From the NCBI RefSeq assembly GCF_015057185.1, contig NZ_SVEV01000016.1, positions 1 to 64,000 of the forward strand: a stretch of DNA of 64,000 nucleotides, in the 5' to 3' direction. Shown here piece after piece: positions 26,686 through 35,821 of the stretch (its first letter is position 1; each line of letters opens with the position of its first letter). Below the pieces are notes generated by a model. That model was not told the DNA's origin. It saw only the letters and a list, made by a program, of their open reading frames with translations, and did not search any database. The position numbers were made by a program, and so were the translations under genes. This DNA is from Pseudobutyrivibrio sp. (GTDB lineage Bacteria > Bacillota > Clostridia > Lachnospirales > Lachnospiraceae).

Positions 26686-28755
26686 ATGACAAAGATTGTC
26701 GTAATTGGAGCAGGTTACGCAGGTGTACTTGCTACAAAGAAACTTGAAAAAAAGCTTCGTAAGAAAAAAATGGCAGATTCTACTCAGATAACACTTATTG
26801 ATAAGCATCCTTATCATACAATGCTAACTGAGTTACATGAGGTTGCAGCTTGCCGTGTAGGCGAGGAAAGCGTAAAGATGAATTTGGACCAGATTTTTGC
26901 TGGCCGCAAAGTAGATGTAGTTCTTGATACAGTCACAAAAGTTGATTTCGAGAATAATAAAGTTCAGGGAAAGAATAATCAATATGACTATGACTACCTT
27001 GTTGTTGCAGCAGGTTCAAAGCCAACCTACTTTGGTGTAGAGGGAGCTGAGGAAAACAGCTATTCCCTTTGGTCATATGATGATGCTGTAAAGCTTAGAG
27101 ATAGAATTCACGACTGTTTCAGAATGGCAGCTGATGAGACTGACCCAGCAAAGAAAAAGGAACTTCTTAGCTTCTACGTTGTAGGTGCAGGCTTTACAGG
27201 TGTTGAGATGGTTGGAGAGTTGGCTGAGTACACTCCAATTCTTTGCAAGAGATTCAATATCAATAGAGAAGATGTAACTATCGTTGATGTTGATGGACTT
27301 TCTCGTCCAGTGCCAATCTTGCCAGAAAAGCTTTCAAACAAAGTAGATAGACGTCTTAGAAAAATGGGTGTTGATGTAGTGATGAACGCCAGTGTAGTAG
27401 GTGTTGGTAAAAACTTCATCAAGCTTAAGAAGAATGATGAGATAACAGAGCATGTTGCTGGAACAGTAATCTGGACAGCCGGTATCGAAAGCTCAGAGAT
27501 TACTTCTGAAATTGCAAAGGAAGTTACTAGCGGTGGTAGAGGTCGAATTCAGGTTGATGAAAATCTTCGTTCGGTTGATTACAAGAATGTTTATGTTATT
27601 GGTGACAACATGCTTTACACTGCACCAGGTGAGGAAAGACCAGTCCCTCAGATGGTTGAAAATGCAGAGCATTCAGCGGCTACAGTAGCAAAAAATATTG
27701 TTAGTGAAATTACAAAGTCAGGCAAGCTAGAAGCTTACAACCCAAAATTCCATGGCGTTATGGTTTGCGTTGGTGGTAGATACGGTGTAGCTAGAGGTGG
27801 AATGGCAAAGCATCAGATTAATTTTGCTTCATTCTTCGCTATGTTTGCAAAACACTTTATTAATATTATCTATTTCATTCAGGTAATGGGATGGACAAAA
27901 ATCATTTCATACCTTAAGCATGAGTTCTTTACTATCAGAAATAATCGAAGCTTCTTAGGCGGACATTTTTCTAATAAAACTCCTAGCTTTATGCTAGTTC
28001 CATTACGTCTTTGGTTAGGTGCCGTTTGGGTATATGAGGGTGTAATGAAAATCTTAGAAGGTTGGCTTACTAAGCCAATGCTTTCAGGATTCTTTGGTGG
28101 TGCTAATGCTTGGTTTGATTCACTCCTTGGTAGAATGACAGAGACAGCAGATGCAGTAGCTTCGGCTTCTACAGAAGTTGTAGCTACAGTTGATGCGACA
28201 GCATCAGCCTCAACAGCTGCAGCGGCAGGTGCGGCAGATGCAGTAGCTTCAGCATCTACAGCAGTTTCTTCAGCAGCAGGTGCAGCGGCTGACGCAGTAG
28301 CTTCTGCAGGTACAGTTATTTTTGATTGGAACTTCAAACTTTTTGAGACAATTCTTGTTTCAGGCACAGATCTTGTTCATTCAACAATTTCTGATATTGC
28401 ATTTAAGATTCAAGTTCCATTTGTAGATTGGTTTGTAGAAAACGTAGTACTCGCTTCAGATGGTATGACAATGTTCATGCAGATTTTAATAGTAGTACTC
28501 CAGATTCTCATCGGTCTTGGACTTATGGGAGGATGCTTTACATTCCTTTCAGCACTTGTTTCATTAGTACTTCAGGTAATGTTTGTAACAACTACAGGTT
28601 TATATTTGAATACGTTCTGGATGATTTTTGCCGGATTAGCTTTAGTTTTTGGTGGCGGATATACACTTGGAATCGATTACTACTTGATGCCTTTCCTAAA
28701 GAAAAAGTGGCAAAAGGTCAAGTGGGCGAGAAAGTGGTATTTGTATAATGATTAA
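26686..28755 (+). CDS. ndh2: membrane-anchored type II NADH dehydrogenase Ndh2
   Basis: A 689-residue protein starting at ATG 26686 after GAAAGGAA. The N-terminal 400 residues are a single-subunit NADH:quinone oxidoreductase: FAD motif VIGAGYAGVLATKKL, NADH motif VVGAGFTGVEMVGELAEY, and YVIGDNM near 305. The C-terminal part, which ordinary NDH-2 enzymes lack, has several membrane helices, as in the Ndh2 of electron-export loci. Between helices lies an Ala/Ser-rich insert, residues 486-544, made of imperfect ADAVASAST repeats. It overlaps the next gene by 8 bases. It should pass electrons from NADH to demethylmenaquinone. Confidence 0.88.
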   Translation: MTKIVVIGAGYAGVLATKKLEKKLRKKKMADSTQITLIDKHPYHTMLTELHEVAACRVGEESVKMNLDQIFAGRKVDVVLDTVTKVDFENNKVQGKNNQYDYDYLVVAAGSKPTYFGVEGAEENSYSLWSYDDAVKLRDRIHDCFRMAADETDPAKKKELLSFYVVGAGFTGVEMVGELAEYTPILCKRFNINREDVTIVDVDGLSRPVPILPEKLSNKVDRRLRKMGVDVVMNASVVGVGKNFIKLKKNDEITEHVAGTVIWTAGIESSEITSEIAKEVTSGGRGRIQVDENLRSVDYKNVYVIGDNMLYTAPGEERPVPQMVENAEHSAATVAKNIVSEITKSGKLEAYNPKFHGVMVCVGGRYGVARGGMAKHQINFASFFAMFAKHFINIIYFIQVMGWTKIISYLKHEFFTIRNNRSFLGGHFSNKTPSFMLVPLRLWLGAVWVYEGVMKILEGWLTKPMLSGFFGGANAWFDSLLGRMTETADAVASASTEVVATVDATASASTAAAAGAADAVASASTAVSSAAGAAADAVASAGTVIFDWNFKLFETILVSGTDLVHSTISDIAFKIQVPFVDWFVENVVLASDGMTMFMQILIVVLQILIGLGLMGGCFTFLSALVSLVLQVMFVTTTGLYLNTFWMIFAGLALVFGGGYTLGIDYYLMPFLKKKWQKVKWARKWYLYND

Positions 28756-29707
28756 TCAAAAAATGGATTTTGAGACAGCCTTTAGTGAGGTTCAAAAAGA
28801 AGCTTCAAAGATTATTACATCTGGGCCAAGTCTTATAAATTCATATGTTTCATATCTTACAGATGTGACTGGAAAAATGATGCGTGCAAAGGCAGTTTTA
28901 GCCTGTGCCATGGATGAGGATGGTCTTGTTGACAGTGATGCAGTGAAATTTGCTGCAGCAGTTGAGGTTCTACATTTGGCCACATTAGTACATGACGACA
29001 TTATGGATGATGCTGATACACGAAGAGGACAAGAGACACTCCAGAAAAAATCTGGCAAGAGAAATGCCGTGATTTGTGGCGACTTCCTACTTGCATCAGC
29101 AATTAGAGAAATCATTGATGTGGCTCAAAAGGATAATTACAAGGACTTCGATTTTTCTAAATATGTTCAGGATATTGCTTTAGGTGAGCTTAGACAAAAC
29201 ATTAATAATAGAAATTATCGACTTAAAACATTTAGATATTTGTCTATTATTGACGGTAAAACGGCAGCCTTGTTTGAGGCATCCTTCCACGCTGGGGCAT
29301 TGGTTTTAAATGCTGATAAAAAGACTCAAAAGCTTTATAGAAGACTTGGTAGATATATAGGTATTATTTTCCAGCTAACAGATGACTGTATTGATTATGA
29401 AAATACAAAGGACAGTGCATTAAAGCCCGTCCAATCTGATTTTGAAAATGGTGTTATTACTCTACCTCTTATACATGCATTTGAGAATGACCCTACTCTT
29501 ATAAAAAAGGCTGAGCAGGGAAGACTTTCAAAAGAAGAAGTGTTTGATGCTGTAGAAAAGCATGAGGGGGTAGCTTATACCCACAGTGTTGCAGAAAGCT
29601 ATTTCGTAAGAGCAAAAGCAATTATTGATGAGCTGCAAATGTGCAACGCAAAGAAGCTTATTATAAGCAAACTATTAGATAGGGCATATATAGGCCTATC
29701 AAAATGA
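28748..29707 (+). CDS. dmkB: polyprenyl diphosphate synthase
   Basis: A 319-residue trans-prenyl synthase making the side chain of the quinone. The first Asp-rich motif is HDDIMDDADTRRG and the second is LTDDCIDYE, with the chain-length helix between them. ATG 28748 overlaps the ndh2 stop by 8 bases, and no separate ribosome site is needed. Together with the UbiA-type gene it supplies prenyl donor and transferase, as in the dmkA/dmkB pair of electron-export loci. The chain length cannot be read with confidence. Confidence 0.88.
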   Translation: MINQKMDFETAFSEVQKEASKIITSGPSLINSYVSYLTDVTGKMMRAKAVLACAMDEDGLVDSDAVKFAAAVEVLHLATLVHDDIMDDADTRRGQETLQKKSGKRNAVICGDFLLASAIREIIDVAQKDNYKDFDFSKYVQDIALGELRQNINNRNYRLKTFRYLSIIDGKTAALFEASFHAGALVLNADKKTQKLYRRLGRYIGIIFQLTDDCIDYENTKDSALKPVQSDFENGVITLPLIHAFENDPTLIKKAEQGRLSKEEVFDAVEKHEGVAYTHSVAESYFVRAKAIIDELQMCNAKKLIISKLLDRAYIGLSK

Positions 29708-29768
29708 TATTTATAGTGTTTTTTTCACTAGAAATATAGTACTAAATTTGGAGAGAAAGGAATAAAAA

Positions 29769-30851
29769 ATGAAAAAGAATTTAGTCGCAATTATGTGTGT
29801 TGCAGCACTTTCTGCAACTGCACTTGTTGGCTGTGGTTCCAAGCAAGCTGACACAACTGCTACAACTGAAACTAATTCTTCAGTAGAGGCAACAACTGAT
29901 GGAGCAACAGCAAATGTTGCTGCAGAGGGAGAACTTTTAACAGGTATTGGTACATCTGTATCAATCGCAGATTCACAGGACGCTACAGCAGATGCTGACG
30001 GTACAGCTCAGTGTGATGCTACAATCGCTGCTGTAACAGTTGATTCAAATGGCGCTATTGTTGAGTGTGTTATCGATATAGCACAGACAAAGATTGGCGT
30101 AAGCTCAGATGGAAAGATTACTTCTGATATCAATGCTGAGTATCCTTCAAAGAGAGAGCTTGGCGATGACTACGGTATGAAGAAGGCTTCTGTAATCGGT
30201 AAGGAATGGTATGAGCAGGCTGATGCTTTTGCAGCATGGGCTGTAGGTAAGACAAGAGATGAAATCAGTGGTATGGCTATCACAGATGGTCTTGCAGGTG
30301 ATGCAGATCTTGCTGCTTCAGTTTCAATCCACGTGACAGGTTTCCAGGCAGCAGTTGTTGAAGCTATGGATAACGCAGTAAGCGGTGGTGCAGTAGCTGG
30401 AGACAAGCTTGGTCTTGGTGTTTCTACAAAAATCTCAAATTCTGTAGATGCAACAGCAGATGCTGATGGTACAGCAGAGGCTTACACAACAATTTCTGTT
30501 CTTACAGTAAATGGCGATGGTGTAATCACAAGCTCAATTCTTGATGCAGTTCAGGCAAAGATTACTTTTGATGCAACAGGTGTTATTACAGCTGATAAGA
30601 ACGCAGAAGTAGCTAGCAAGAACGAGCTTGGTGATGCTTACGGTATGAAGGCAGCATCAGCTATTGGTAAGGAATGGAATGAACAGGCAGCTTCTTATGC
30701 TGAGTACACAGTAGGTAAGACTCTTGATGAAGTTCAGGGTACTGCTGTAGAAGAAGGTCGTGCAGCAGATGCAGATCTTGCAGCTTCAGTTTCAATTCAC
30801 ATTACAGATTTTAACTCTGTAATTGCAAAGGCTGTTGAAAGCGCAAAATAA
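29769..30851 (+). CDS. pplA: FMN-binding lipoprotein PplA-like with two repeats
   Basis: A 360-residue surface lipoprotein. Signal peptide and lipobox end at Cys22 (ATALVGC), followed by a Thr/Ala-rich linker. Two homologous FMN-binding-like repeats cover about residues 57-197 and 217-356; each has DATADADGTA, ELGDxYGMK, IGKEW and a DADLAASVSIH block that I take as the flavinylation site, with Ser where Thr is usual. In electron-export loci this protein takes electrons from the quinone pool to outside acceptors. GGAGAGAAAGGAA precedes the ATG. It is followed by a terminator and then by apbE. Confidence 0.85.
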   Translation: MKKNLVAIMCVAALSATALVGCGSKQADTTATTETNSSVEATTDGATANVAAEGELLTGIGTSVSIADSQDATADADGTAQCDATIAAVTVDSNGAIVECVIDIAQTKIGVSSDGKITSDINAEYPSKRELGDDYGMKKASVIGKEWYEQADAFAAWAVGKTRDEISGMAITDGLAGDADLAASVSIHVTGFQAAVVEAMDNAVSGGAVAGDKLGLGVSTKISNSVDATADADGTAEAYTTISVLTVNGDGVITSSILDAVQAKITFDATGVITADKNAEVASKNELGDAYGMKAASAIGKEWNEQAASYAEYTVGKTLDEVQGTAVEEGRAADADLAASVSIHITDFNSVIAKAVESAK

Positions 30852-30875
30852 TTATTTTACAATGAGATAGCAATA

Positions 30876-30911
30876 GGGGAGTGTGCCTTTTGCACACTCC
30901 TCAATCTTTTT
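30876..30911 (+). terminator. terminator/attenuator after pplA
   Basis: GGAGTGTGC (30878-30886) pairs with GCACACTCC (30892-30900) over a CTTTT loop, followed by TCAATCTTTTT. It sits 15 bases before the apbE start, so it may partly stop transcription and keep pplA mRNA more abundant than the downstream genes. Confidence 0.7.
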
Positions 30912-30925
30912 AGAAGGGTTTCCTT

Positions 30926-32008
30926 ATGAATCGAATAAAAGCAGCATCTGTAATGCTGATAGTATTATTAATAGTATTTATATTGGCAGTTCAAAATGGA
31001 TTACTTTCTAATAACAAGTCCGTTGATACTGCAGAAAAAACAAAATATACAGCTACATTTTTGGACATATTTGATACCCGTACAGAGATTGTTGGATACG
31101 GGGCTACTGAAGAAGAATTCTCAAACCAAGCGGAAATCATAAGAGAACGCTTAGTTTTTTATAATAATTTATTTGATATTTACAACGATTATGATGGTAT
31201 TAACAATATTAAGACTGTCAATGATAATGCAGGTATTGCACCAGTAGAAGTGGATCCTGAAATAATTGATTTGCTTAAATTTAGTAAGGATATGTATGAC
31301 TTAACCGATGGGAAGGTCAACGTAGCTATGGGCTCAGTACTTTCTATTTGGCATGAGCATAGAGAGTATGGAAGTAATAATCCTGAACGAGCAACTCTTC
31401 CTGATATAGAGGAGCTTAAAGAAGCAAATAATCATACTAATATTGAAGATTTGATAATTGATGAAGAAAACAACACAGTTTATTTAGCAGACCCAGAAAT
31501 GTCACTTGATGTGGGAAGTACAGCTAAGGGATATGCAGTTCAAAAGGTTATGGACTATTGCAGACAGCAGGGAATGGACAATATTCTCCTTAGCTTAGGC
31601 GGTAATATTTCTGGGTTAGGAACAAGAATTGATGGAACTCAATTTAGAATAGCAATCCAAAATCCAGATATGGATAGTGACCAGGAATATATCGAAAAAT
31701 TGGATATAACAGATGGCCAGTGTGTGGTTTCATCAGGTGATTATCAGAGATATTACGTGGTAGATGGAAAGGTCTATTGCCATATTATTAATCCAGAAAC
31801 CTTGTATCCGGCAGAGACATTTGCTGCTGTTTCTGTACTAGCAGATGATTCAGGTATGGCAGACGCACTTTCAACAGCCCTTTATAATATGACAATTGAT
31901 GAGGGGCTTGAGTTTGTAAATAGTCATGATAATATTGAGGCTATGTGGGTTTATCATGATGGCACCAAGGTATACTCAGACCATTTTGAGGAAAGTATCG
32001 TTAAATAA
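30926..32008 (+). CDS. apbE: FAD:protein FMN transferase (ApbE family)
   Basis: A 360-residue extracytoplasmic enzyme that links FMN to a Thr or Ser of target flavoproteins. The N terminus (MNRIKAASVMLIVLLIVFIL) is a single signal-anchor helix. Family motifs are MGSVLSIWHEH, DVGSTAKGYAVQ, SLGGNISGLG and HIINPETLYPAE (the His-x-x-Asn/Asp-Pro block). AAGGG precedes the ATG. Its target is almost certainly the lipoprotein encoded just upstream. Confidence 0.93.
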   Translation: MNRIKAASVMLIVLLIVFILAVQNGLLSNNKSVDTAEKTKYTATFLDIFDTRTEIVGYGATEEEFSNQAEIIRERLVFYNNLFDIYNDYDGINNIKTVNDNAGIAPVEVDPEIIDLLKFSKDMYDLTDGKVNVAMGSVLSIWHEHREYGSNNPERATLPDIEELKEANNHTNIEDLIIDEENNTVYLADPEMSLDVGSTAKGYAVQKVMDYCRQQGMDNILLSLGGNISGLGTRIDGTQFRIAIQNPDMDSDQEYIEKLDITDGQCVVSSGDYQRYYVVDGKVYCHIINPETLYPAETFAAVSVLADDSGMADALSTALYNMTIDEGLEFVNSHDNIEAMWVYHDGTKVYSDHFEESIVK

Positions 32009-32011
32009 AGT

Positions 32012-32389
32012 ATGAAAAAGAATGACATTATTTTAATAATTACAATATTAGTTATTACCTTTGCAGGTGTTTTGTTTATGGGTATACAGCAAAGGAAAAA
32101 TACTGATGATAATGCTATGGTAGTTATTTCCATAGATGGTGAAGAATATGGAAGATATCCACTGAATCAGGAACACACTGAAAAAATAGAGCTGCCAGAC
32201 GGTTCATTCAATACTCTACAGATTTCAGATGGATATGCAGATATGATAGAGGCTGACTGCCGAGATCAGATATGTGTTAATCATTTCCACATTCATTACT
32301 CAGGAGAAACTATAGTTTGCCTGCCAAATAAGGTTGTGGTAGAAATAGTTGGTGGCGAAGAGGATGACATTGACGGGGCAACACATTAG
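32012..32389 (+). CDS. eetA: NusG domain II-type protein EetA-like
   Basis: A 125-residue membrane-anchored protein: an N-terminal helix (residues 5-25, IILIITILVITFAGVLF) followed by an extracytoplasmic NusG-domain-II-like beta domain. The conserved Cys-containing end, CRDQICVNHFHIH and IVCLPNKVVVEIVGG, is typical. It starts 3 bases after apbE without a clear ribosome site, so it is probably translationally coupled. In electron-export loci this protein pairs with EetB; its precise function there is not established. Confidence 0.8.
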   Translation: MKKNDIILIITILVITFAGVLFMGIQQRKNTDDNAMVVISIDGEEYGRYPLNQEHTEKIELPDGSFNTLQISDGYADMIEADCRDQICVNHFHIHYSGETIVCLPNKVVVEIVGGEEDDIDGATH

Positions 32390-32403
32390 AAACAGGAGAT
32401 TTT

Positions 32404-32895
32404 ATGAAAACAAATAAAATAGCTTTTTTAGGACTTTTGGTTGCTCTTGCCTTTGTACTTTCTTATGTAGAAATGTTACTTCCTATCAGCATAGGCATTC
32501 CAGGAGCAAAAATCGGCCTTGCTAATTTGGTGGTCATGGTGGCTTTATATACCATAGGTCCAAAAAATGCATTTATCCTTTCAATTGTGAGGGTAGTTTT
32601 AGTAGGTTTTACATTTGGAAATATGGCTATGATGATTTACTCAATGGCTGGAGCAATGCTTTCATTTGTAGCAATGATAATAGGTAAAAAAACAAAACTT
32701 TTTTCTATTACTGGTGTCAGTGTTTTGGGTGGAGTATTCCATAATGTGGGTCAGATTATCGTAGCAATTATTGCACTTGATGCAGCAAGCCTTGTGTATT
32801 ATTTTCCATTCTTAGTTGTTATCGGAACAATTTCAGGTATAGTAATTGGTATTGTTTCTGGAATGATTACCGAAAGAATAAAGGTAACCTTCTAG
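32404..32895 (+). CDS. eetB: Gx-transporter-family membrane protein EetB-like
   Basis: A 163-residue integral membrane protein with five or six helices and glycine-rich motifs (SIGIPGAKIGLANLVVM, GGVFHNVGQ). It belongs to the Gx transporter/heptaprenyl diphosphate synthase component I family. AGGAGA precedes the ATG. It closes the electron-export cluster, next to the NusG-domain protein, as EetB does in Listeria-type loci. Confidence 0.85.
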   Translation: MKTNKIAFLGLLVALAFVLSYVEMLLPISIGIPGAKIGLANLVVMVALYTIGPKNAFILSIVRVVLVGFTFGNMAMMIYSMAGAMLSFVAMIIGKKTKLFSITGVSVLGGVFHNVGQIIVAIIALDAASLVYYFPFLVVIGTISGIVIGIVSGMITERIKVTF

Positions 32896-32951
32896 AATTG
32901 ACAAACTACTCAAAACAAAATAAAATATTTACCTAGTAATTAGATAGGAAA

Positions 32952-32978
32952 AAGCAGATGCTGGGCATCTGCTTTACT
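32952..32978 (+). terminator. terminator closing the electron-export operon
   Basis: A 10-bp stem AAGCAGATGC (32952-32961) with GCATCTGCTT (32965-32974) around a TGG loop, followed by a short T-rich tail. The tail is weak, so read-through is possible. Confidence 0.7.
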
Positions 32979-33002
32979 TGTGTTTTATAGAAGGATATTA
33001 AA

Positions 33003-34172
33003 ATGAGAGAAATCGAGTATAAGGAATTAGCCCAATTAGCAGATGAAAGCTATACATTAGTAGATGTGCGAAATGAGGGCAGTTTGAAATATGGAATGAT
33101 TCCAGGTGCAATCAGTATCACTCATCAATATTTTGAGGAGGATATTGAGAGTGTTATTAAAAAATTAGATAAGAATAAAAAGATTATCTTGTATTGTACT
33201 AGAGGTCAGGTTTCTCTTGATGATGCTGAGCTTTTGAGCTCTGAGGGATTTGACGCAGTCAGTCTAAAGGGCGGTTACAACAGCTATTTGTCAGCTTTAA
33301 TGGAGCAACAAAAGTCAGAGAGCCGTGATGAACTTGCGGAACAAACAGCTGAGATTGAAAAGAGCATTAGGAAAAAGTTTCACAAAACTTTGTTTTCCCC
33401 ATTTGCTAGGGCTTGCAAGGAATACGAGCTAATAAAAGAAGGAGACCATATATGTGTGTGCATTTCTGGTGGCAAGGATTCTATGCTTATGGCCAAGCTT
33501 TTTCAGGAAATCAAGCGTCATCAGAAGGTCAATTTTGAACTAACATTTCTTGTTATGGATCCCGGGTATAGCGCTGTGAATAGACAGCTGATAGAGAGTA
33601 ATGCAAAGCTGATGGGCATTCCTATTGTTGTGTATGAGAGCGATATTTTCGATGCGGTTGATACCGTAGATAAGAACCCATGCTATTTATGTGCGAGAAT
33701 GCGTAGAGGGCATCTTTATTCAAAGGCAAAAGAACTTGGCTGTAATAAAATTGCTTTAGGTCATCATTATGATGATGTTATTGAAACAATCCTTATGGGA
33801 ATGCTTTACGGTGCTCAGGTACAGACAATGATGCCAAAGCTACATTCTACTAATTTCGAAGGAATGGAATTGATTAGACCACTTTATTTGGTCCGTCAGG
33901 ATGATATTATTGCATGGCAACGTTACAATGGTTTTCACTTTTTACAGTGCGCATGTCATTTTACAGAGACCTGTGACAGCTGCTCAACAGATGGCACTAG
34001 CGCATCTAAGCGTTTGGAAACTAGAAATCTTATTGCTGAGCTTAAGAAAACAAATCCATATGTTGAGTCCAATATTTTCCGCAGTGTAGAAAATGTTAAT
34101 CTGGCAACAGTTATTGCCTATAAGCAGGATGGTGTTAAGCATCATTTCCTAGATACTTATGATGAACAATAG
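33003..34172 (+). CDS. rhodanese and TtcA-type PP-loop tRNA thiolation fusion
   Basis: A 389-residue protein. Residues 1-100 form a rhodanese domain with its active Cys65 in ILYCTRGQ, and residues 130-389 form a PP-loop ATPase with SGGKDS at 155-160, related to TtcA (tRNA 2-thiocytidine synthesis). CYLCARM supplies the CxxC, and CACHFTETCDSC adds further cysteines that may hold an iron-sulfur cluster. The rhodanese domain would hand persulfide sulfur to the thiolase domain in the same chain. AAGGA precedes the ATG. It lies just before TcdA, another tRNA-modifying enzyme. Confidence 0.87.
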   Translation: MREIEYKELAQLADESYTLVDVRNEGSLKYGMIPGAISITHQYFEEDIESVIKKLDKNKKIILYCTRGQVSLDDAELLSSEGFDAVSLKGGYNSYLSALMEQQKSESRDELAEQTAEIEKSIRKKFHKTLFSPFARACKEYELIKEGDHICVCISGGKDSMLMAKLFQEIKRHQKVNFELTFLVMDPGYSAVNRQLIESNAKLMGIPIVVYESDIFDAVDTVDKNPCYLCARMRRGHLYSKAKELGCNKIALGHHYDDVIETILMGMLYGAQVQTMMPKLHSTNFEGMELIRPLYLVRQDDIIAWQRYNGFHFLQCACHFTETCDSCSTDGTSASKRLETRNLIAELKKTNPYVESNIFRSVENVNLATVIAYKQDGVKHHFLDTYDEQ

Positions 34173-34191
34173 ATAATAAATAGAGGTATAT

Positions 34192-34959
34192 ATGTTAAAT
34201 CAGTTTTCGAGAACAGAGTTGCTTCTTGGTAAGGATGCCATGGAGCAGCTAGAGAATAAAAGAGTTGCCATTTTCGGAATCGGTGGCGTCGGCGGATATG
34301 TGTGTGAGGCCCTTGTGCGTACAGGCATTGGTCATTTCGATTTGATTGATGATGACAAGGTATGTCTGACTAACCTTAACAGACAGATAATTGCCACCCG
34401 TTCAACAGTTGGCAAGGACAAGGTTGAGGTCATGAAGGAGCGTATGCTTGATATTAATCCTAAGGCTGATATTACAGTTCATAAATGCTTTTTCCTGCCT
34501 GAAAATGCGGACCAATTTGATTTTAAGTCTTATGATTATGTTGTGGATGCTGTGGATACAGTTACTGCTAAAATAGAGATTATCATGAGATGTAAGGCTG
34601 AGGATGTTCCTGTAATCAGTTGTATGGGTGCAGGAAACAAACTAGATCCTAGTCGTTTTAGAGTAGCAGATATTTATAAGACAACAATGTGCCCTTTGGC
34701 AAAGGTTATGCGTCGAGAAATGAAAAAAAGAGGAGTAAAAAATCTTAAGGTTGTCTTTTCCGACGAAAAGCCTACACGCCCAATTGAGGATATGGCAATC
34801 AGTTGTAGAACAAATTGTATATGCCCACCAGGTGCTGAGCATAAGTGCACTGAGCGAAGAGATATTCCGGGCTCAATAGCCTTTACGCCTGCAGTGGCAG
34901 GACTTGTGCTTGCCAGTGAGGTAATCAAGGATTTATCAAATGGATTTGGACGCCAATAA
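34192..34959 (+). CDS. tcdA: tRNA threonylcarbamoyladenosine dehydratase (ThiF/E1 family)
   Basis: A 255-residue ATP-dependent enzyme that cyclises the threonylcarbamoyl group of t6A37 in tRNA. The nucleotide site is GIGGVGGYVCEALVRTG, with the DDDKVCLTNLNRQ and KVEVMKERM blocks of the E1-like fold. No C-terminal Cys-rich zinc site of ThiF is prominent beyond a CRTNCICPPG stretch. GAGG precedes the ATG, 20 bases after the PP-loop gene, so the two tRNA-modifying genes likely form one unit. Confidence 0.9.
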   Translation: MLNQFSRTELLLGKDAMEQLENKRVAIFGIGGVGGYVCEALVRTGIGHFDLIDDDKVCLTNLNRQIIATRSTVGKDKVEVMKERMLDINPKADITVHKCFFLPENADQFDFKSYDYVVDAVDTVTAKIEIIMRCKAEDVPVISCMGAGNKLDPSRFRVADIYKTTMCPLAKVMRREMKKRGVKNLKVVFSDEKPTRPIEDMAISCRTNCICPPGAEHKCTERRDIPGSIAFTPAVAGLVLASEVIKDLSNGFGRQ

Positions 34960-34967
34960 TAAAGTCC

Positions 34968-35387
34968 TTAATGATTAATATATTTAACTATATATCTAGC
35001 CAGTTCTGGAATGGTTTCAACAGCTGCATATTCTCTTGGATTCGAAGGTAGATTTAAGTCTCTTTGTATTGAATACAAAAGGAGTGCAGTTTTTGTTGAT
35101 TCAGAGGTGGCTTTATCACAAGGTGTTGCTAGGTCGATTTCTCTGAGTACAGAGGAATCGATTTTCATCATTTTAGATAAACTAATTACGGCAAGTGCCT
35201 TTAGATTTTCCTCAGGCTCTTCTGGGGATAATACGTATTTTTTTAAAATATAATTTCTTATGTGCTGATAAACAAAGGCATAGTCACTATTGTTTCCATT
35301 TAAGATTGTTTGGGCTTCCTCATCAGCCCCTTCCTTAGCTGCTTTTAAAAGTCTAGTTACAATTGCGCGTCTCTTCTCTGAATCCAT
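34968..35387 (-). CDS. protein of unknown function next to sufE
   Basis: A 139-residue acidic helical protein with no signal or membrane segment. Recognisable stretches are KALAVISLSKMMKI and SNPREYAAVETIPELARYI. It is encoded directly after SufE, 3 bases apart on the minus strand, so it is probably co-transcribed with it. I do not recognise its family and see no catalytic motif. Confidence 0.65.
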   Translation of the reverse strand: MDSEKRRAIVTRLLKAAKEGADEEAQTILNGNNSDYAFVYQHIRNYILKKYVLSPEEPEENLKALAVISLSKMMKIDSSVLREIDLATPCDKATSESTKTALLLYSIQRDLNLPSNPREYAAVETIPELARYIVKYINH

Positions 35388-35390
35388 GTC

Positions 35391-35798
35391 CTAAATAGCC
35401 TTTGCATAATTTTTTATAGTACTAATAACAGAATTAATTCCATTAAATCTGTCTGTTGAGATTTGATTTTTGATATTTGTTTTTTCAATAAATGAAGGCT
35501 CAAAGGAATCAATCTCTGCTTTGCTTTGGCCATCAAAAATGCCAACGATAATTGCAAGGATGCCTCTGATAATAAGGGCATCGCTATCAGCCTGAACGTG
35601 TACGATGTCATCATCATTGCTGAGATTCAACCATACACCAGACTGACAGCCTTTGACTTTATTAGCATCGGTTTTTTCTTGGTCTGAGAATTTTGGCAGA
35701 TCCGAGGATATTTCTAATAAATATTCATATTGTAAAAACCAATCTTCCAACATATTTAAATCATCAATATATGTTTTTTCAACCTCTGCTAGTGTCAT
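35391..35798 (-). CDS. sufE: SufE sulfur-acceptor protein
   Basis: A 135-residue protein that takes a persulfide from SufS and passes it to iron-sulfur cluster assembly. The acceptor is Cys51 in KGCQSGVWL, and the IIRGILAIIVGIFDGQSK block is typical of the family. It lies 23 bases after the sugar isomerase gene on the same strand, while sufS is 3.4 kb away on the other strand, past the isomerase and its regulator. No scaffold genes sufBCDU are in view. Confidence 0.93.
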   Translation of the reverse strand: MTLAEVEKTYIDDLNMLEDWFLQYEYLLEISSDLPKFSDQEKTDANKVKGCQSGVWLNLSNDDDIVHVQADSDALIIRGILAIIVGIFDGQSKAEIDSFEPSFIEKTNIKNQISTDRFNGINSVISTIKNYAKAI

Positions 35799-35821
35799 TA
35801 CCCTATTACATCCTTTTTATT

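Noticed and set aside
27879-28367. Minus-strand Ala-rich ORF opposite ndh2
   Set aside because: Its repetitive sequence is the reverse of the Ala/Ser insert of Ndh2; no start signal.
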